Source: Rubrivivax sp. (GTDB lineage Bacteria; Pseudomonadota; Gammaproteobacteria; Burkholderiales; Burkholderiaceae_C). Taken from it: 32,022 bases of DNA. Position numbers and translations under genes: made by a program. Positions 1-7,307 of the stretch are shown one piece after another. The DNA lies in NCBI GenBank assembly GCA_004210455.1, contig SEFA01000067.1:1-32022 (forward strand), written 5' to 3'. The stretch's first letter is position 1. Every line of letters begins with the position of its first letter. Under the pieces are notes generated by a model. That model was not told where the DNA came from. It made no database searches and saw only the letters and a program-made list of their open reading frames with translations.

Positions 1-1
1 C

Positions 2-28
2 TACGGCGGCGGTCGCGGCGGCTACTGA
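2..28 (+). CDS. C-terminal end of a glycine-rich protein (partial)
   Basis: Only the last eight codons are in the window, reading Y-GGG-R-GG-Y followed by TGA at 26-28. Gly/Arg/Tyr-rich tails of this kind are typical of small RRM-type RNA-binding proteins of Proteobacteria, but no RNA-binding motif is visible, so this is a weak guess. The frame is supported by the terminator 40 nt downstream. Confidence 0.4.
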   Translation, partial: YGGGRGGY

Positions 29-67
29 GCCACGCACGGCAGGCGGGATCTTCCCGCCTCGCAATGA

Positions 68-93
68 AAAAGGCGCTCCTCGGAGCGCCTTTT
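68..93. terminator. bidirectional Rho-independent terminator
   Basis: Perfect 12-bp inverted repeat, with arms AAAAGGCGCTCC (68-79) and GGAGCGCCTTTT (82-93). A-tract on the left and T-tract on the right let it serve both strands. It sits between the rightward gene ending at 28 and the leftward SDR gene ending at 115, so it probably ends both convergent transcripts. Confidence 0.85.
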
Positions 94-114
94 CTATTGG
101 GGTTCAGGACAGGG

Positions 115-891
115 TCAGGTCTCGCCCTGGCGATGCTTGCGCGGGCGCCCCGCCAGCAAGCGGTCGAAGACCGCGCCGGGCAACAGCCGCATGACGCGCG
201 CCACGACGCCCATCTGCCACGGGATGAATCTCACCCGCGCCCCCGCCGCGATGGCCGCATAGGCCTTGCGCGCGAAGTCCTCCGGCTGCATCAGGAAGGG
301 CATTCCATAGCGGTTTTCGCGCGTCAGCGGAGTATCGACATACCCCGGCGCAATCGTCACGACCTGCACGCCGTCGGGACGACATTCCCCGCGCAGGCTC
401 TCGCAATAACTGAACACGGCGGCCTTGCTGGAGCAGTAAGCGCCGTGTCCCGGCAGTCCGCGGATACCCGCGACGCTGGCGATGCCCACCAGCGTGCCGC
501 TGCGTCGCGCCCGCATCGCGCTGATGAACGGATGGAAGGTCGCGGCCAGCCCGATGTTGTTGGTGGCATAGAGGCGCTGCATCACGGCCAGGTCCTCGTA
601 GATCGCCGTGTCCATGCCGATGCTGATGCCGGCGTTGGCGATGACCACATCGGGCAGGCCCTGCTCCTCGATGCAGCGACGACCCGTCGCCGCGATCGCC
701 TCGATGTCGCTGACGTCGGCGCGGTACACGCGCCAGCGCGACGCATCCAGGGACTGCTGCCGGGCCCAGTCGGCCAGCTCCTCGACGCGGCGCGCCACCA
801 GCGCCAGGTTCCAGCCCTCGCGGTAGTACTGCAGCGCAAGCGCCTGACCGATGCCGCTGGAAGCACCGGTGATGTAGACGAGTCGGGTCAT
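115..891 (-). CDS. short-chain dehydrogenase/reductase (SDR) family oxidoreductase
   Basis: A 258-residue classical SDR, probably a cytosolic NAD(P)(H)-dependent oxidoreductase; the substrate cannot be told. Visible motifs are the Rossmann glycine motif TGASSGIG at residues 8-15, NAG at 86-88, a serine near 139, and the catalytic YxxxK at Y152/K156. The length is normal for the family. The ATG overlaps the lptC stop in an ATGA (888-891), so translation is likely coupled to lptC and this is probably the last gene of the leftward operon. Its position after lptC is unusual, since lptA is the more common neighbour there. A role in lipid or envelope metabolism is suggested only by the neighbours. 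Confidence 0.9.
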   Translation of the reverse strand: MTRLVYITGASSGIGQALALQYYREGWNLALVARRVEELADWARQQSLDASRWRVYRADVSDIEAIAATGRRCIEEQGLPDVVIANAGISIGMDTAIYEDLAVMQRLYATNNIGLAATFHPFISAMRARRSGTLVGIASVAGIRGLPGHGAYCSSKAAVFSYCESLRGECRPDGVQVVTIAPGYVDTPLTRENRYGMPFLMQPEDFARKAYAAIAAGARVRFIPWQMGVVARVMRLLPGAVFDRLLAGRPRKHRQGET

Positions 892-1748
892 GGCTTGCTG
901 ATGAAGGTCGCGGTGCCGGAGGCGGCCTTGGCAGGTCGGGCGGGTGGCCTGGCGGCCGCGCCGCTGGTTCCGGGCGCGGTGGTGGCGGCCTCGGGACCGG
1001 CGGCTTTCGCGGCGCCCTTCTCCGTGCCCTTCTCCATGCCCTTCTCCGCGGCCTGTGCGGCCTTCGAGACTGCCTTCGCGGGCTGCAGCGACGGGCGCAC
1101 GCCGGGCTGCGCGGCGAAGGTCGCGCGACCGCCGCCGCTGAAGGTCAGGCGACCGGTCAACTGGTCGTAGACGAAGCTCTTCACCTGCATTTCGCCGCCC
1201 ATGCCGACGATGCGCGCGGGCAGGTGCGACCGGATCTGCTGCTGCGGCACGAAGGCGTGCAGGAACTCGCCGTAGAGCTCCAGATCGGGCGGCTGCGCCG
1301 TGTCGCCGGCAGGGTAGCGCTTGACCTTCACGTCGCCCAGCAGCTGCACCTCGCTGCCGTCGCCGTTGGACACGCCGCGCTGCGCGTCCGCGACCAGCAG
1401 CTCGTCGAGCTTCCCGTAGGCGCGCAGCTGCGGCGCGTCGATCTCCAGGGTGTCGGTGTCCGGGTAGTGGCGCATCTCGCTGCCGATGATCCGGCCGGTG
1501 AGCCGCCCGTCGCTGCTGAAGCGCTGGACCTCGAAGCCGTTCATCCGGTAGTCCGGCTCATGCTTGGGCGCGGTCTTCTCGCGCGGCGCCTCGAGCTGCG
1601 GCGTGTTCTTGATGAGCCACCAGGTGAAGCCCGCCAGCGCCGCCATCAGCAACAGCGGCACGTAGCTGGCCAGCATCGACTGCAGGCGCCACACCAGCGG
1701 CTGCGCGCGGCGGCGCGGGGCGGTCGGCGGCGGAACGAGTGCCGCCAT
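888..1748 (-). CDS. lptC: LPS export ABC transporter periplasmic protein LptC, with C-terminal extension
   Basis: LptC is the bitopic inner-membrane subunit that passes LPS from the LptB2FG transporter to the LptA bridge. The 286-residue product has one N-terminal membrane segment (about residues 27-46) and a periplasmic beta-jelly-roll region (about 60-210) with repeated beta-strand patterns. The start is ATG 1748, because its A is shared with the kdsC TGA (TGATG) and upstream in-frame sequence reads through kdsC. Typical LptC is about 190-210 residues, so residues 211-286 form an extra Ala/Pro/Lys-rich tail. The tail contains EKGMEKGTEKG (235-245), encoded by three 12-bp tandem repeats. The identification rests on fold pattern and the kdsD-kdsC context. 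Confidence 0.88.
   Translation of the reverse strand: MAALVPPPTAPRRRAQPLVWRLQSMLASYVPLLLMAALAGFTWWLIKNTPQLEAPREKTAPKHEPDYRMNGFEVQRFSSDGRLTGRIIGSEMRHYPDTDTLEIDAPQLRAYGKLDELLVADAQRGVSNGDGSEVQLLGDVKVKRYPAGDTAQPPDLELYGEFLHAFVPQQQIRSHLPARIVGMGGEMQVKSFVYDQLTGRLTFSGGGRATFAAQPGVRPSLQPAKAVSKAAQAAEKGMEKGTEKGAAKAAGPEAATTAPGTSGAAARPPARPAKAASGTATFISKP
1015..1050 (-). repeat. 12-bp tandem repeat inside lptC
   Basis: Three in-frame copies on the plus strand: CCCTTCTCCGTG, CCCTTCTCCATG and CCCTTCTCCGCG. They encode the EKG-x units in the C-terminal extension of LptC. The 12-bp unit keeps the frame, so copy-number change would only lengthen or shorten the tail. Confidence 0.85.
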
Positions 1749-2392
1749 CAGTGCCCGCTCCCGTCCAGCGTCTCGAGGTGGCCGTGCAGCAGCCGCGCAT
1801 ACTGGCCGGCGGCCATGAGCAGCAGGTCGCAGAATTCGCGCGCGGCGCCGTGTCCGCCGGCGGCCGCGGTCACGTGATGCGCCACGGCCTTCACCTCCGC
1901 GTGCGCCTGCGCCGGCGCGCAGGCGAAGCCCGCGCGCACCATCAGCGGCAGGTCGGGCCAGTCGTCGCCGATCGCGGCGACCTCGTCCCAATGCAGGCCC
2001 AGCTGATCGAGCAGCGGCTGCGCCGCGGCCAGCTTGTTCTTCGCGCCGTACACGGCGTGGGGCAGGCCCAGATCGGCCACCCGACGCCGCACCGCCGGCG
2101 AGTCCCGGCCGGTGATCACGAGGGGCACGATGCCGCCCTGCGCCAGCAGCTTCATGCCGTGGCCGTCCAGCGTGGCGAAGGCCTTGATCGTCTCGCCCGC
2201 TTCGCTCAGGTAGATGCGGCCGTCGGTCAGCACGCCGTCGACGTCGAAGATCGCGGCCTTGAGGCCGAGCGCCGGTCCCTGCGCCTTCAACAGCAGTTCG
2301 GGCGGGAAGGACAGCGCGGGCTTGAGTTCGCGCACCACGGCCGGCATCGCCGCCGCCGGGTTGCCCGGGGTGTAGGAGGGCGTGCCGCTCAT
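1748..2392 (-). CDS. kdsC: 3-deoxy-D-manno-octulosonate 8-phosphate phosphatase KdsC
   Basis: KdsC hydrolyses Kdo-8-phosphate to Kdo, a step in making the inner core sugar of LPS. It is a cytosolic HAD phosphatase of the C0 (capless) type. The product is 214 residues, with the HAD nucleophile motif DVDGVLTDG starting at D50, the VITGRDS threonine/serine region, a lysine in GAKNKLAA, and the metal-binding GDDWPDLP motif. The first 45 or so residues are a longer N-terminus than usual (family about 170-190), so a start at the internal ATG 2347 is possible. ATG 2392 is preferred because it shares one base with the kdsD stop. The gene lies between kdsD and lptC, both in the same pathway. Confidence 0.93.
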   Translation of the reverse strand: MSGTPSYTPGNPAAAMPAVVRELKPALSFPPELLLKAQGPALGLKAAIFDVDGVLTDGRIYLSEAGETIKAFATLDGHGMKLLAQGGIVPLVITGRDSPAVRRRVADLGLPHAVYGAKNKLAAAQPLLDQLGLHWDEVAAIGDDWPDLPLMVRAGFACAPAQAHAEVKAVAHHVTAAAGGHGAAREFCDLLLMAAGQYARLLHGHLETLDGSGH

Positions 2393-3381
2393 CAGATCAC
2401 CTTCGCGCGCATCAGGTCGTTGATGCTGATCGCGCCGACCAGGCGCTGTTCTTCGTCGACGGCCAGGACCAGCGTGATCCGCGCCTGTTCCATCAGGTCG
2501 GCCGCGACGACCGCCAGCGCGTCCGCGGCGACGGTGCGCGGATTCGGATGCATCACCTGCCCGGCGGTCAGGCCGCGCAGGTCGGTGCCGCGTTCGATCA
2601 GGCGACGCAGGTCGCCGTCGGTGAAGATGCCGCCGACCTTGCCGTCGGCGTCGGCCAGCACGGCGCAGCCCAGGCCCTTGTCCGACATCACCCGCATCAT
2701 GTCGAGCAGCGGCATGTCCGCGCCGACGCGGGGCAGCGAGTCGCCGCTGCGCATCAGGTCGCGCACGTGCGTCAGCAGGCGCCGGCCCAGCGAGCCGCCC
2801 GGGTGCGAGCGGGCGAAGTCCTCGGCGCGGAAGCCGCGGGCGTCGAGCAGCGCCACGGCCAGCGCGTCGCCGAGCGCGATCTGCGCGGTGGTGCTGGCCG
2901 TCGGGGCGAGGTTCAGCGGGCAGGCTTCCTGCTCGACGCGCGAGTCCAGCACGAAGTCCGAATGCCTGGCCAGCGACGACGACAGGCCGCCGGTCATGCC
3001 GATCAGCGTGACGCCCAGGCGCTTGAGCACCGGGATGATGGCGTTGAGCTCGTCGCTCTCGCCGGAATTGGACAGCGCCAGCACGATGTCGCCGGGGGTG
3101 ACCATGCCGAGGTCGCCGTGGCTGGCTTCACCCGGATGGACGAAGAACGCGGGCGTGCCGGTGGAGGCCAGCGTGGCGGCGATCTTGCGGCCCACGTGGC
3201 CGCTCTTGCCCATGCCCATCACGACGACGCGGCCCGCGCTGTCGAGGATGGTCCGGATCACCTGCTCGAACGATTCGCCGAGGCGCGGACCGAGCGCGAG
3301 CAGCGCGTCGGCCTCGACTTTCAAGGCCGCGCGGGCCACGTCGAGCGCGCGGGAATGGGTGAGGGCGGCATGGGTCGTCAT
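2392..3381 (-). CDS. kdsD: D-arabinose 5-phosphate isomerase KdsD
   Basis: KdsD interconverts ribulose 5-phosphate and arabinose 5-phosphate, the first committed supply step for Kdo. The 329-residue product has the standard layout: an N-terminal SIS sugar-isomerase domain (about residues 40-175, including MGMGKSGHVGRKIA and the EASHGDLG segment) followed by two CBS domains (about 205-329). The length is typical. The stop shares a base with the kdsC start. The start is 30 nt after the histidine-kinase stop. A TACACT hexamer lies 12 nt before the ATG and could be the -10 of an internal promoter, but no convincing -35 was seen. Confidence 0.95.
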   Translation of the reverse strand: MTTHAALTHSRALDVARAALKVEADALLALGPRLGESFEQVIRTILDSAGRVVVMGMGKSGHVGRKIAATLASTGTPAFFVHPGEASHGDLGMVTPGDIVLALSNSGESDELNAIIPVLKRLGVTLIGMTGGLSSSLARHSDFVLDSRVEQEACPLNLAPTASTTAQIALGDALAVALLDARGFRAEDFARSHPGGSLGRRLLTHVRDLMRSGDSLPRVGADMPLLDMMRVMSDKGLGCAVLADADGKVGGIFTDGDLRRLIERGTDLRGLTAGQVMHPNPRTVAADALAVVAADLMEQARITLVLAVDEEQRLVGAISINDLMRAKVI

Positions 3382-3411
3382 AAGGGCGAAAGTGTAGCCG
3401 CCGGGGTCGAT

Positions 3412-4827
3412 TCAGTCCGGCGCCGGACCCAGCCGCATGGCCACGCCGAAGCCCCCGTCCACGGGGGGCAGGCGCAGGTCGCCGCCATGGGCGCGGGCCA
3501 CCAGGTCGGCCATCATCAGCCCCAGGCCCATGCGCCCTTCGTACTGCTGGCGCTCCAGGGCGTCGTTGAGATCCACGCGCTGCCAGTCGGCCGTGCCTTC
3601 GCCGTCGTCGGTCAGCTGCAGCAGCAGGCCGCCGTCGGCCTGGCGGTGCAGGCGCAGTTGCACCCGCCTGGCGCCATGGCGCCAGGCGTTGTCGATCAGG
3701 TTGATCAGCGCCGCGGCGAGCAGGTCGGGGTCGGCGGTGATGGCGGCCTCGTCCTCGGGCAGGTCCAGCGCCAGGCCGTCGGGCAGCGGCAGCAGCGACA
3801 GCAGCTCGATCAGGTCCAGGCGCTGCCAGCGCAGGCTCATGCCGGTGCGGAACAGCGTCAGCAGCGCGGTCACGACCCGGCGCAGACGATCCGCGGCCTC
3901 GCGGGTGCGTTGCAACCGGGCGCGCGATTCGGGCGGCGCCTCGCGCAGCGCCATCGCGAGCTGCGCGTCCATGCCCGCGAGCGGCGTGCGCAGCGCATGC
4001 GCCGCATGGGCGCTGAAGGCGCGCTCGTTGGCCACGCGCTGCGCCAGGCGCTGGCCGAGGTCCAGCACCGCGGCGCGGATCCCGGCGAGTTCCTGGCGGT
4101 GCTGTTCGGGCAGCAGCTGGCGGGTGTCGAGCGGGTCGTAGTCGGCGAGCGCGCTCGACAGCTCGGCCAGCGGCGCGAGTTCCGCCCGCGCGCGCCGGTT
4201 CATCCACATCATGCAGAGGCCGCCGACCAGCAAGGCCGAGAAGGCGCTCGCGAGCCCCACGCGGCTGCGCACTTCCTTCCGCTCCGCGCTGGTCTGCGCG
4301 ACCATCAGCCAGCCCGGTCCGGCGACCGTCGACAGCGGGCGCACATGGACGCGCCAATCGTCGCCGTCGGTGCCGTCGTCCTGCCAGTCGCTGAAGCCGG
4401 GCGGCAGCTTCCAGGCGTTCACCGGCGCCAGCGGCGAGCGGTGCAGCAGCTTTCCGTCCGCGCCCACGAACTGCCAGGCGAAATGAGTGCTGAGGTCGTC
4501 GCTGTCGGCGATCTCGGCCGGCATCGCGCTGCTCTGCCGCAGCAGTTGCCCCAGCACCTGCGAGGACGCCTGCAGCGTCTCGTCCAGCAACTCGTCGACT
4601 TCCTCCTGCACGACCAGCCAGACGCTCACGCCCGCCAGCAGCGCCCAGAAGGCGGAGATCAGCAGCAGCTGGCGCGCCAGGCGGCCGGCGATCGACGGGC
4701 GGCGCGGTCCTCCGGGCACGTTCCCGGGCACATTTCTGGGTGCGTTCACGGGCACCTTGACGGGACCGTTCACCGGAGCGTCCGCTGCGGCATTCGCGGT
4801 CGCGGTCGCCTGCGCCGGCGATGTCAC
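3412..4827 (-). CDS. sensor histidine kinase (PmrB/QseC-like, two-component system)
   Basis: An inner-membrane sensor kinase of 471 residues, partner of the response regulator upstream. Order of parts: a Pro/Val/Asn repeat region (about 18-40), membrane segment 1 (about 54-73), a periplasmic sensor loop of about 115 residues, membrane segment 2 (about 192-209), a HAMP-like linker, and HisKA with H277 in HALRTPLAG. The HATPase domain follows, with the N-box LINLIDN ending at N380, G1 DDGEGTAD and G2 GRMGLGLMMAD. The start is GTG 4827, which overlaps the regulator TGA as GTGA; longer in-frame reading would run inside the regulator gene. The short sensor loop and two-helix layout fit PmrB/QseC/TctE-type sensors of envelope conditions. 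The actual ligand is unknown. Confidence 0.92.
   Translation of the reverse strand: MTSPAQATATANAAADAPVNGPVKVPVNAPRNVPGNVPGGPRRPSIAGRLARQLLLISAFWALLAGVSVWLVVQEEVDELLDETLQASSQVLGQLLRQSSAMPAEIADSDDLSTHFAWQFVGADGKLLHRSPLAPVNAWKLPPGFSDWQDDGTDGDDWRVHVRPLSTVAGPGWLMVAQTSAERKEVRSRVGLASAFSALLVGGLCMMWMNRRARAELAPLAELSSALADYDPLDTRQLLPEQHRQELAGIRAAVLDLGQRLAQRVANERAFSAHAAHALRTPLAGMDAQLAMALREAPPESRARLQRTREAADRLRRVVTALLTLFRTGMSLRWQRLDLIELLSLLPLPDGLALDLPEDEAAITADPDLLAAALINLIDNAWRHGARRVQLRLHRQADGGLLLQLTDDGEGTADWQRVDLNDALERQQYEGRMGLGLMMADLVARAHGGDLRLPPVDGGFGVAMRLGPAPD
4715..4786 (-). repeat. imperfect 12-bp tandem repeat at the start of the sensor kinase gene
   Basis: About six degenerate 12-bp units on the plus strand, for example GGCACGTTCCCG, GGCACATTTCTG, GGTGCGTTCACG, GGCACCTTGACG and GGACCGTTCACC. 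They encode tetrapeptides of the type N-x-P-x in the cytoplasmic N-terminus of the kinase, ahead of its first membrane segment. Confidence 0.75.
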
Positions 4828-5486
4828 GCGGCCTCCGGACCGAGGCGATAACCCAGGCCGCGCACGGTCTCGATCAACTCGCGGCCGAGCTTGCGGCGCA
4901 GGCTCGACACGTGGACCTCCAGCGCATTGCTCAGCACCTCCGCGTCGTCGCCGAGCACCTGCAGCTCCAGGTCGCGCTTCGGGTACAGCCGGCCGGCACG
5001 CTGCGCCAGGGCCTCCAGCACGGCCCATTCGCGGGCGGTCAGCTCGACCGGCTGGCCGTCTCGCGTCGCACGCTTGGCGGCGAGGTCCAGCACCACGTCG
5101 CCGTACCGGCGCTGCGAGCTGCTCGCGCCCACATGGCGGCGGCTGACCGCGCGCAGCCGTGCGGCGAGTTCCTCCGGCGCGAAGGGCTTCACCAGGTAGT
5201 CGTCGGCGCCGCTGTCCAAGCCCTGCAGGCGGTCGGCGAGCAGGTCGCGCGCCGTCAGCATCAGCGCCGGGGTCGACACGCCGCGCTGGCGCAGGCCGCG
5301 CAGCCAGTCCAGACCCGAGCCGTCCGGCAGCTGCCAGTCGACCAGCAGCGCCTCGAATTCCTCGTGCTGGCGCGGCAGCACCTCCGACAGGCGCCGCGCC
5401 CAGGTCACCGTGTGGCCTTCCGTGCGCAGGAAATCGCGCAGGCCCTCGCCGAGGAGTTCGTCGTCTTCGAGCAGCAGCAGTCGCAT
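4824..5486 (-). CDS. OmpR/PhoB-family response regulator
   Basis: A 220-residue transcription factor controlled by the adjacent kinase. The receiver domain (1-120) shows the acidic pocket E7-D8-D9, the phospho-acceptor D50 in LLVDWQLPDGSG, a Thr-Ala pair near 78-79, and K100 in YLVKPF. The C-terminal winged helix (about 125-218) has the EWAVLEAL and EVHVSSLRRKLG segments of OmpR-type DNA-binding domains. The 4-nt GTGA overlap with the kinase gene supports coupled synthesis. It resembles the PmrA/QseB/TctD branch. The divergent gap next to it holds four CTTCAG boxes at 11-bp spacing, which are plausible binding sites for this protein. Confidence 0.95.
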   Translation of the reverse strand: MRLLLLEDDELLGEGLRDFLRTEGHTVTWARRLSEVLPRQHEEFEALLVDWQLPDGSGLDWLRGLRQRGVSTPALMLTARDLLADRLQGLDSGADDYLVKPFAPEELAARLRAVSRRHVGASSSQRRYGDVVLDLAAKRATRDGQPVELTAREWAVLEALAQRAGRLYPKRDLELQVLGDDAEVLSNALEVHVSSLRRKLGRELIETVRGLGYRLGPEAA

Positions 5487-5586
5487 GGCGTGAGGGCGGC
5501 CTTCAGGCCGTGTCGTCGAGCCGGGAAGATAGCAGTCGCGGCGATGGTGCGCGAGCGCCCGACCCGCTGTGCGATACGGCGCGGGT

Positions 5587-5625
5587 CTTCAGCCGACCTT
5601 CAGCTTCGCTTCAGGACGACTTCAG
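5587..5625 (+). promoter_or_regulatory. four CTTCAG boxes at 11-bp spacing (predicted response-regulator site)
   Basis: CTTCAG occurs at 5587, 5598, 5609 and 5620, each exactly 11 bp from the next, so all four face the same side of the helix. OmpR-family regulators such as PmrA and QseB bind direct repeats of a similar hexamer separated by 5 bp. The array is between the leftward regulator gene and the rightward PAP2 gene. A lone further CTTCAG is at 5501-5506. Control of the PAP2 gene, the regulator's own operon, or both is inferred. Confidence 0.7.
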
Positions 5626-5727
5626 CGCTGCGGCGCCCACTCAGGCCCCGTGAAGCCGCATCCCCTCTCCTCCCTCCCGCTCGGCGCCGGTTCGTCCGCG
5701 ACGCCGGTCCTGTCGCCCGTCGGGGCG

Positions 5728-6399
5728 ATGACGCTCCCGGCGCTGCGGCGCGGGTGGCTGGTCGCGCTCGCCGGCCTGGCCGCGCTGCTGCTGTGGGACC
5801 TCGCGGGGTGGGACCTCGCCGTCGTGCGACTCTTCGCGGACGCGCACGGCTTTGCGCTGCGCGACCACTGGATGACCGCCGGTCTGCTCCACAAGGGCGG
5901 ACGCTGGATGGCCACCGGACTGGCGGTGATGCTCGTGATCAACGCCGTCCGCCCGCTGTGGCCCGGCCTCACGCGGCGTGAACGCTGGGGCGCGGTGGCG
6001 CTGACAGCGGTCAGCCTGATCCTCATCCCGTTGATGAAGCAGGGCAGCACGACGAGCTGCCCCTGGGATCTCGCCGAGTTCGGCGGCGTGGCGCACTACG
6101 TCGCGCACTGGCACGTCGGGATCCGCGACGGCGGTCCCGGTCATTGCTTCCCGTCGGGCCATGCGAGTTCCGCCTTCGCCTTCTTCAGCCTCTTCTTCAT
6201 GCTGAGGCGGGCATATCCGCGGCAAGCGCGATGCGCGCTCGGCGCGGTGGTCGGCATGGGGGCGCTCTACGGCTTCGCCCAGATGGCGCGTGGCGCACAT
6301 TACCCCAGCCACACGATGTGGACCTGCTGGATCTGCTGGACGCTCGCTGTCGCTTCGGCGCCGTGGCTGCGAGCCCGCGACGCCGACGCGGGTACATGA
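5728..6399 (+). CDS. PAP2-family membrane phosphatase (lipid A or undecaprenyl-phosphate phosphatase-like)
   Basis: A 223-residue polytopic protein of the type 2 phosphatidic acid phosphatase family, which removes phosphate from lipid phosphates at the periplasmic face. The phosphatase signature is present: K104 in KQGSTTSCPWDL, PSGH at 142-145, and R188 to H195 in RGAHYPSH. The Asp that often follows the last His is absent (T199 there), as is common in the CPWDL subgroup. About five hydrophobic segments are visible. ATG 5728 is chosen because longer starts at 5569 would place the CTTCAG array inside the gene; GTG 5650 is an alternative. The neighbouring two-component system and LPS genes suggest action on lipid A or an envelope carrier lipid. 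The exact substrate is not known. Confidence 0.85.
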   Translation: MTLPALRRGWLVALAGLAALLLWDLAGWDLAVVRLFADAHGFALRDHWMTAGLLHKGGRWMATGLAVMLVINAVRPLWPGLTRRERWGAVALTAVSLILIPLMKQGSTTSCPWDLAEFGGVAHYVAHWHVGIRDGGPGHCFPSGHASSAFAFFSLFFMLRRAYPRQARCALGAVVGMGALYGFAQMARGAHYPSHTMWTCWICWTLAVASAPWLRARDADAGT

Positions 6400-6468
6400 C
6401 GGATTCATCGCCCTGACGTGCGCGGGCTTCCAGAATCGGCGCTCCTGCAACGACTCTGGAGAAATGCG

Positions 6469-7047
6469 ATGGGCAAGAAACTGCTGCTGCTGGCCGGCGA
6501 CTACGTCGAGGACTACGAGCTGATGGTGCCCTTCCAGGCGCTGCAGGCGGTGGGCCACCAGGTCCATGCGATCTGTCCCGGCAAGCAGGCCGGCGACCAC
6601 GTCCTGACGGCGATCCATGATTTCGAGGGTGCGCAGACCTACTCGGAGAAGCCGGGTCACCGCTTCACCTTGAACGCGAGCTTCGACGACATCAAGCCGG
6701 AGGACTACGACGCGCTCGTGATTCCCGGGGGCCGTGCGCCGGAGTACCTGCGCACGATGCCGGGCGTGCTGCCGCTGGTGCAGCACTTCGCGAAGGCGGA
6801 CAAGCCGATCGCGGCCATCTGCCACGGCGCGCAGCTGCTGGCCGCGGCCGGCATCATCCGCGGGAAGAAGGTGTCGGCCTACCCCGCCTGCGCGGCGGAG
6901 GTCGAACTCGCCGGCGCCAGCTTCGCCGACATCCCGGTCGACCAGGCCGTCACCGACGGCAAGCTGGTCACCGCGCCGGCCTGGCCCGCGCATCCCGCGT
7001 GGATCGCCCAGTTCCTGCAGGTGCTCGGCACCAAGATCACGCACTGA
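6469..7047 (+). CDS. DJ-1/PfpI family protein
   Basis: A 192-residue protein of the glutamine-amidotransferase-like DJ-1/PfpI superfamily, members of which act as glyoxalases, deglycases, chaperones or peptidases. The nucleophile elbow is AICHGAQLL with C118, and an acidic partner lies in the N-terminal DYVEDYELM segment (E14/E17). [12 protein letters not shown] at 84-95 is typical of the family. The start is ATG 6469, with GGAGA 6 nt upstream; longer reading has no support. It begins 69 nt after the PAP2 gene on the same strand and may be cotranscribed. The specific reaction cannot be told from sequence. Confidence 0.92.
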   Translation: MGKKLLLLAGDYVEDYELMVPFQALQAVGHQVHAICPGKQAGDHVLTAIHDFEGAQTYSEKPGHRFTLNASFDDIKPEDYDALVIPGGRAPEYLRTMPGVLPLVQHFAKADKPIAAICHGAQLLAAAGIIRGKKVSAYPACAAEVELAGASFADIPVDQAVTDGKLVTAPAWPAHPAWIAQFLQVLGTKITH

Positions 7048-7152
7048 CCCTCCCCCGCGGTCCTCGGTCGCAACACCGTTGAAGGACGGCGCTGGTTGGG
7101 GACGGTGAGGCGTGAGGTTTCAGCGCTTGCCGCTGGGGGAGAGCCGGACCGA

Positions 7153-7239
7153 GTTCAGTCCAGTGGACTGAACGACGCCGGCGAGCGCTGGAAGACCAGA
7201 GGTCTGACAGCCTCATGCCTCGGCGGCCAACGCTTGGCC
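7153..7239. repeat. array of three short-loop palindromes (REP-like)
   Basis: Three inverted repeats follow each other in the non-coding gap. GTTCAGTCC/GGACTGAAC (7153-7161/7165-7173, loop AGT) extends to a perfect palindrome. AGACC/GGTCT (7193-7197/7201-7205, loop AGA) has an outer GCTG/CAGC pair. GGCCAA/TTGGCC (7225-7230/7234-7239) has loop CGC. All have 3-nt centres. No gene or T-tract goes with them, so they look like a repetitive extragenic element, although no second copy is seen in this window. Confidence 0.6.
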
Positions 7240-7247
7240 TCAGCAAG

Positions 7248-7271
7248 AAAAAGCGGGGCGCCGAAGCGCCC
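7248..7271 (-). terminator. Rho-independent terminator with UUCG loop after the glutamate dehydrogenase gene
   Basis: Read on the minus strand, GGGCGC, loop TTCG and GCGCCC are followed by CGC and then five Ts. The stem occupies 7256-7261 and 7266-7271, and the T-tract is the complement of A 7248-7252. The UUCG tetraloop is exceptionally stable. It lies 37 nt past the end of the leftward glutamate dehydrogenase gene. Confidence 0.85.
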
Positions 7272-7307
7272 GTCGTTCCGTAACCGCGAGAAACCCGCGG
7301 TCGACGA

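Noticed and set aside
5648-5662. 15-nt sequence CCGTGAAGCCGCATC also present near 30459
   Set aside because: Two copies of this length in a 32-kb high-GC window are expected by chance, and the contexts are unrelated.
5569-5727. Longer N-terminus for the PAP2 phosphatase
   Set aside because: It would include the CTTCAG array and encodes residues unlike a membrane protein start. ATG 5728 directly precedes the first helix.
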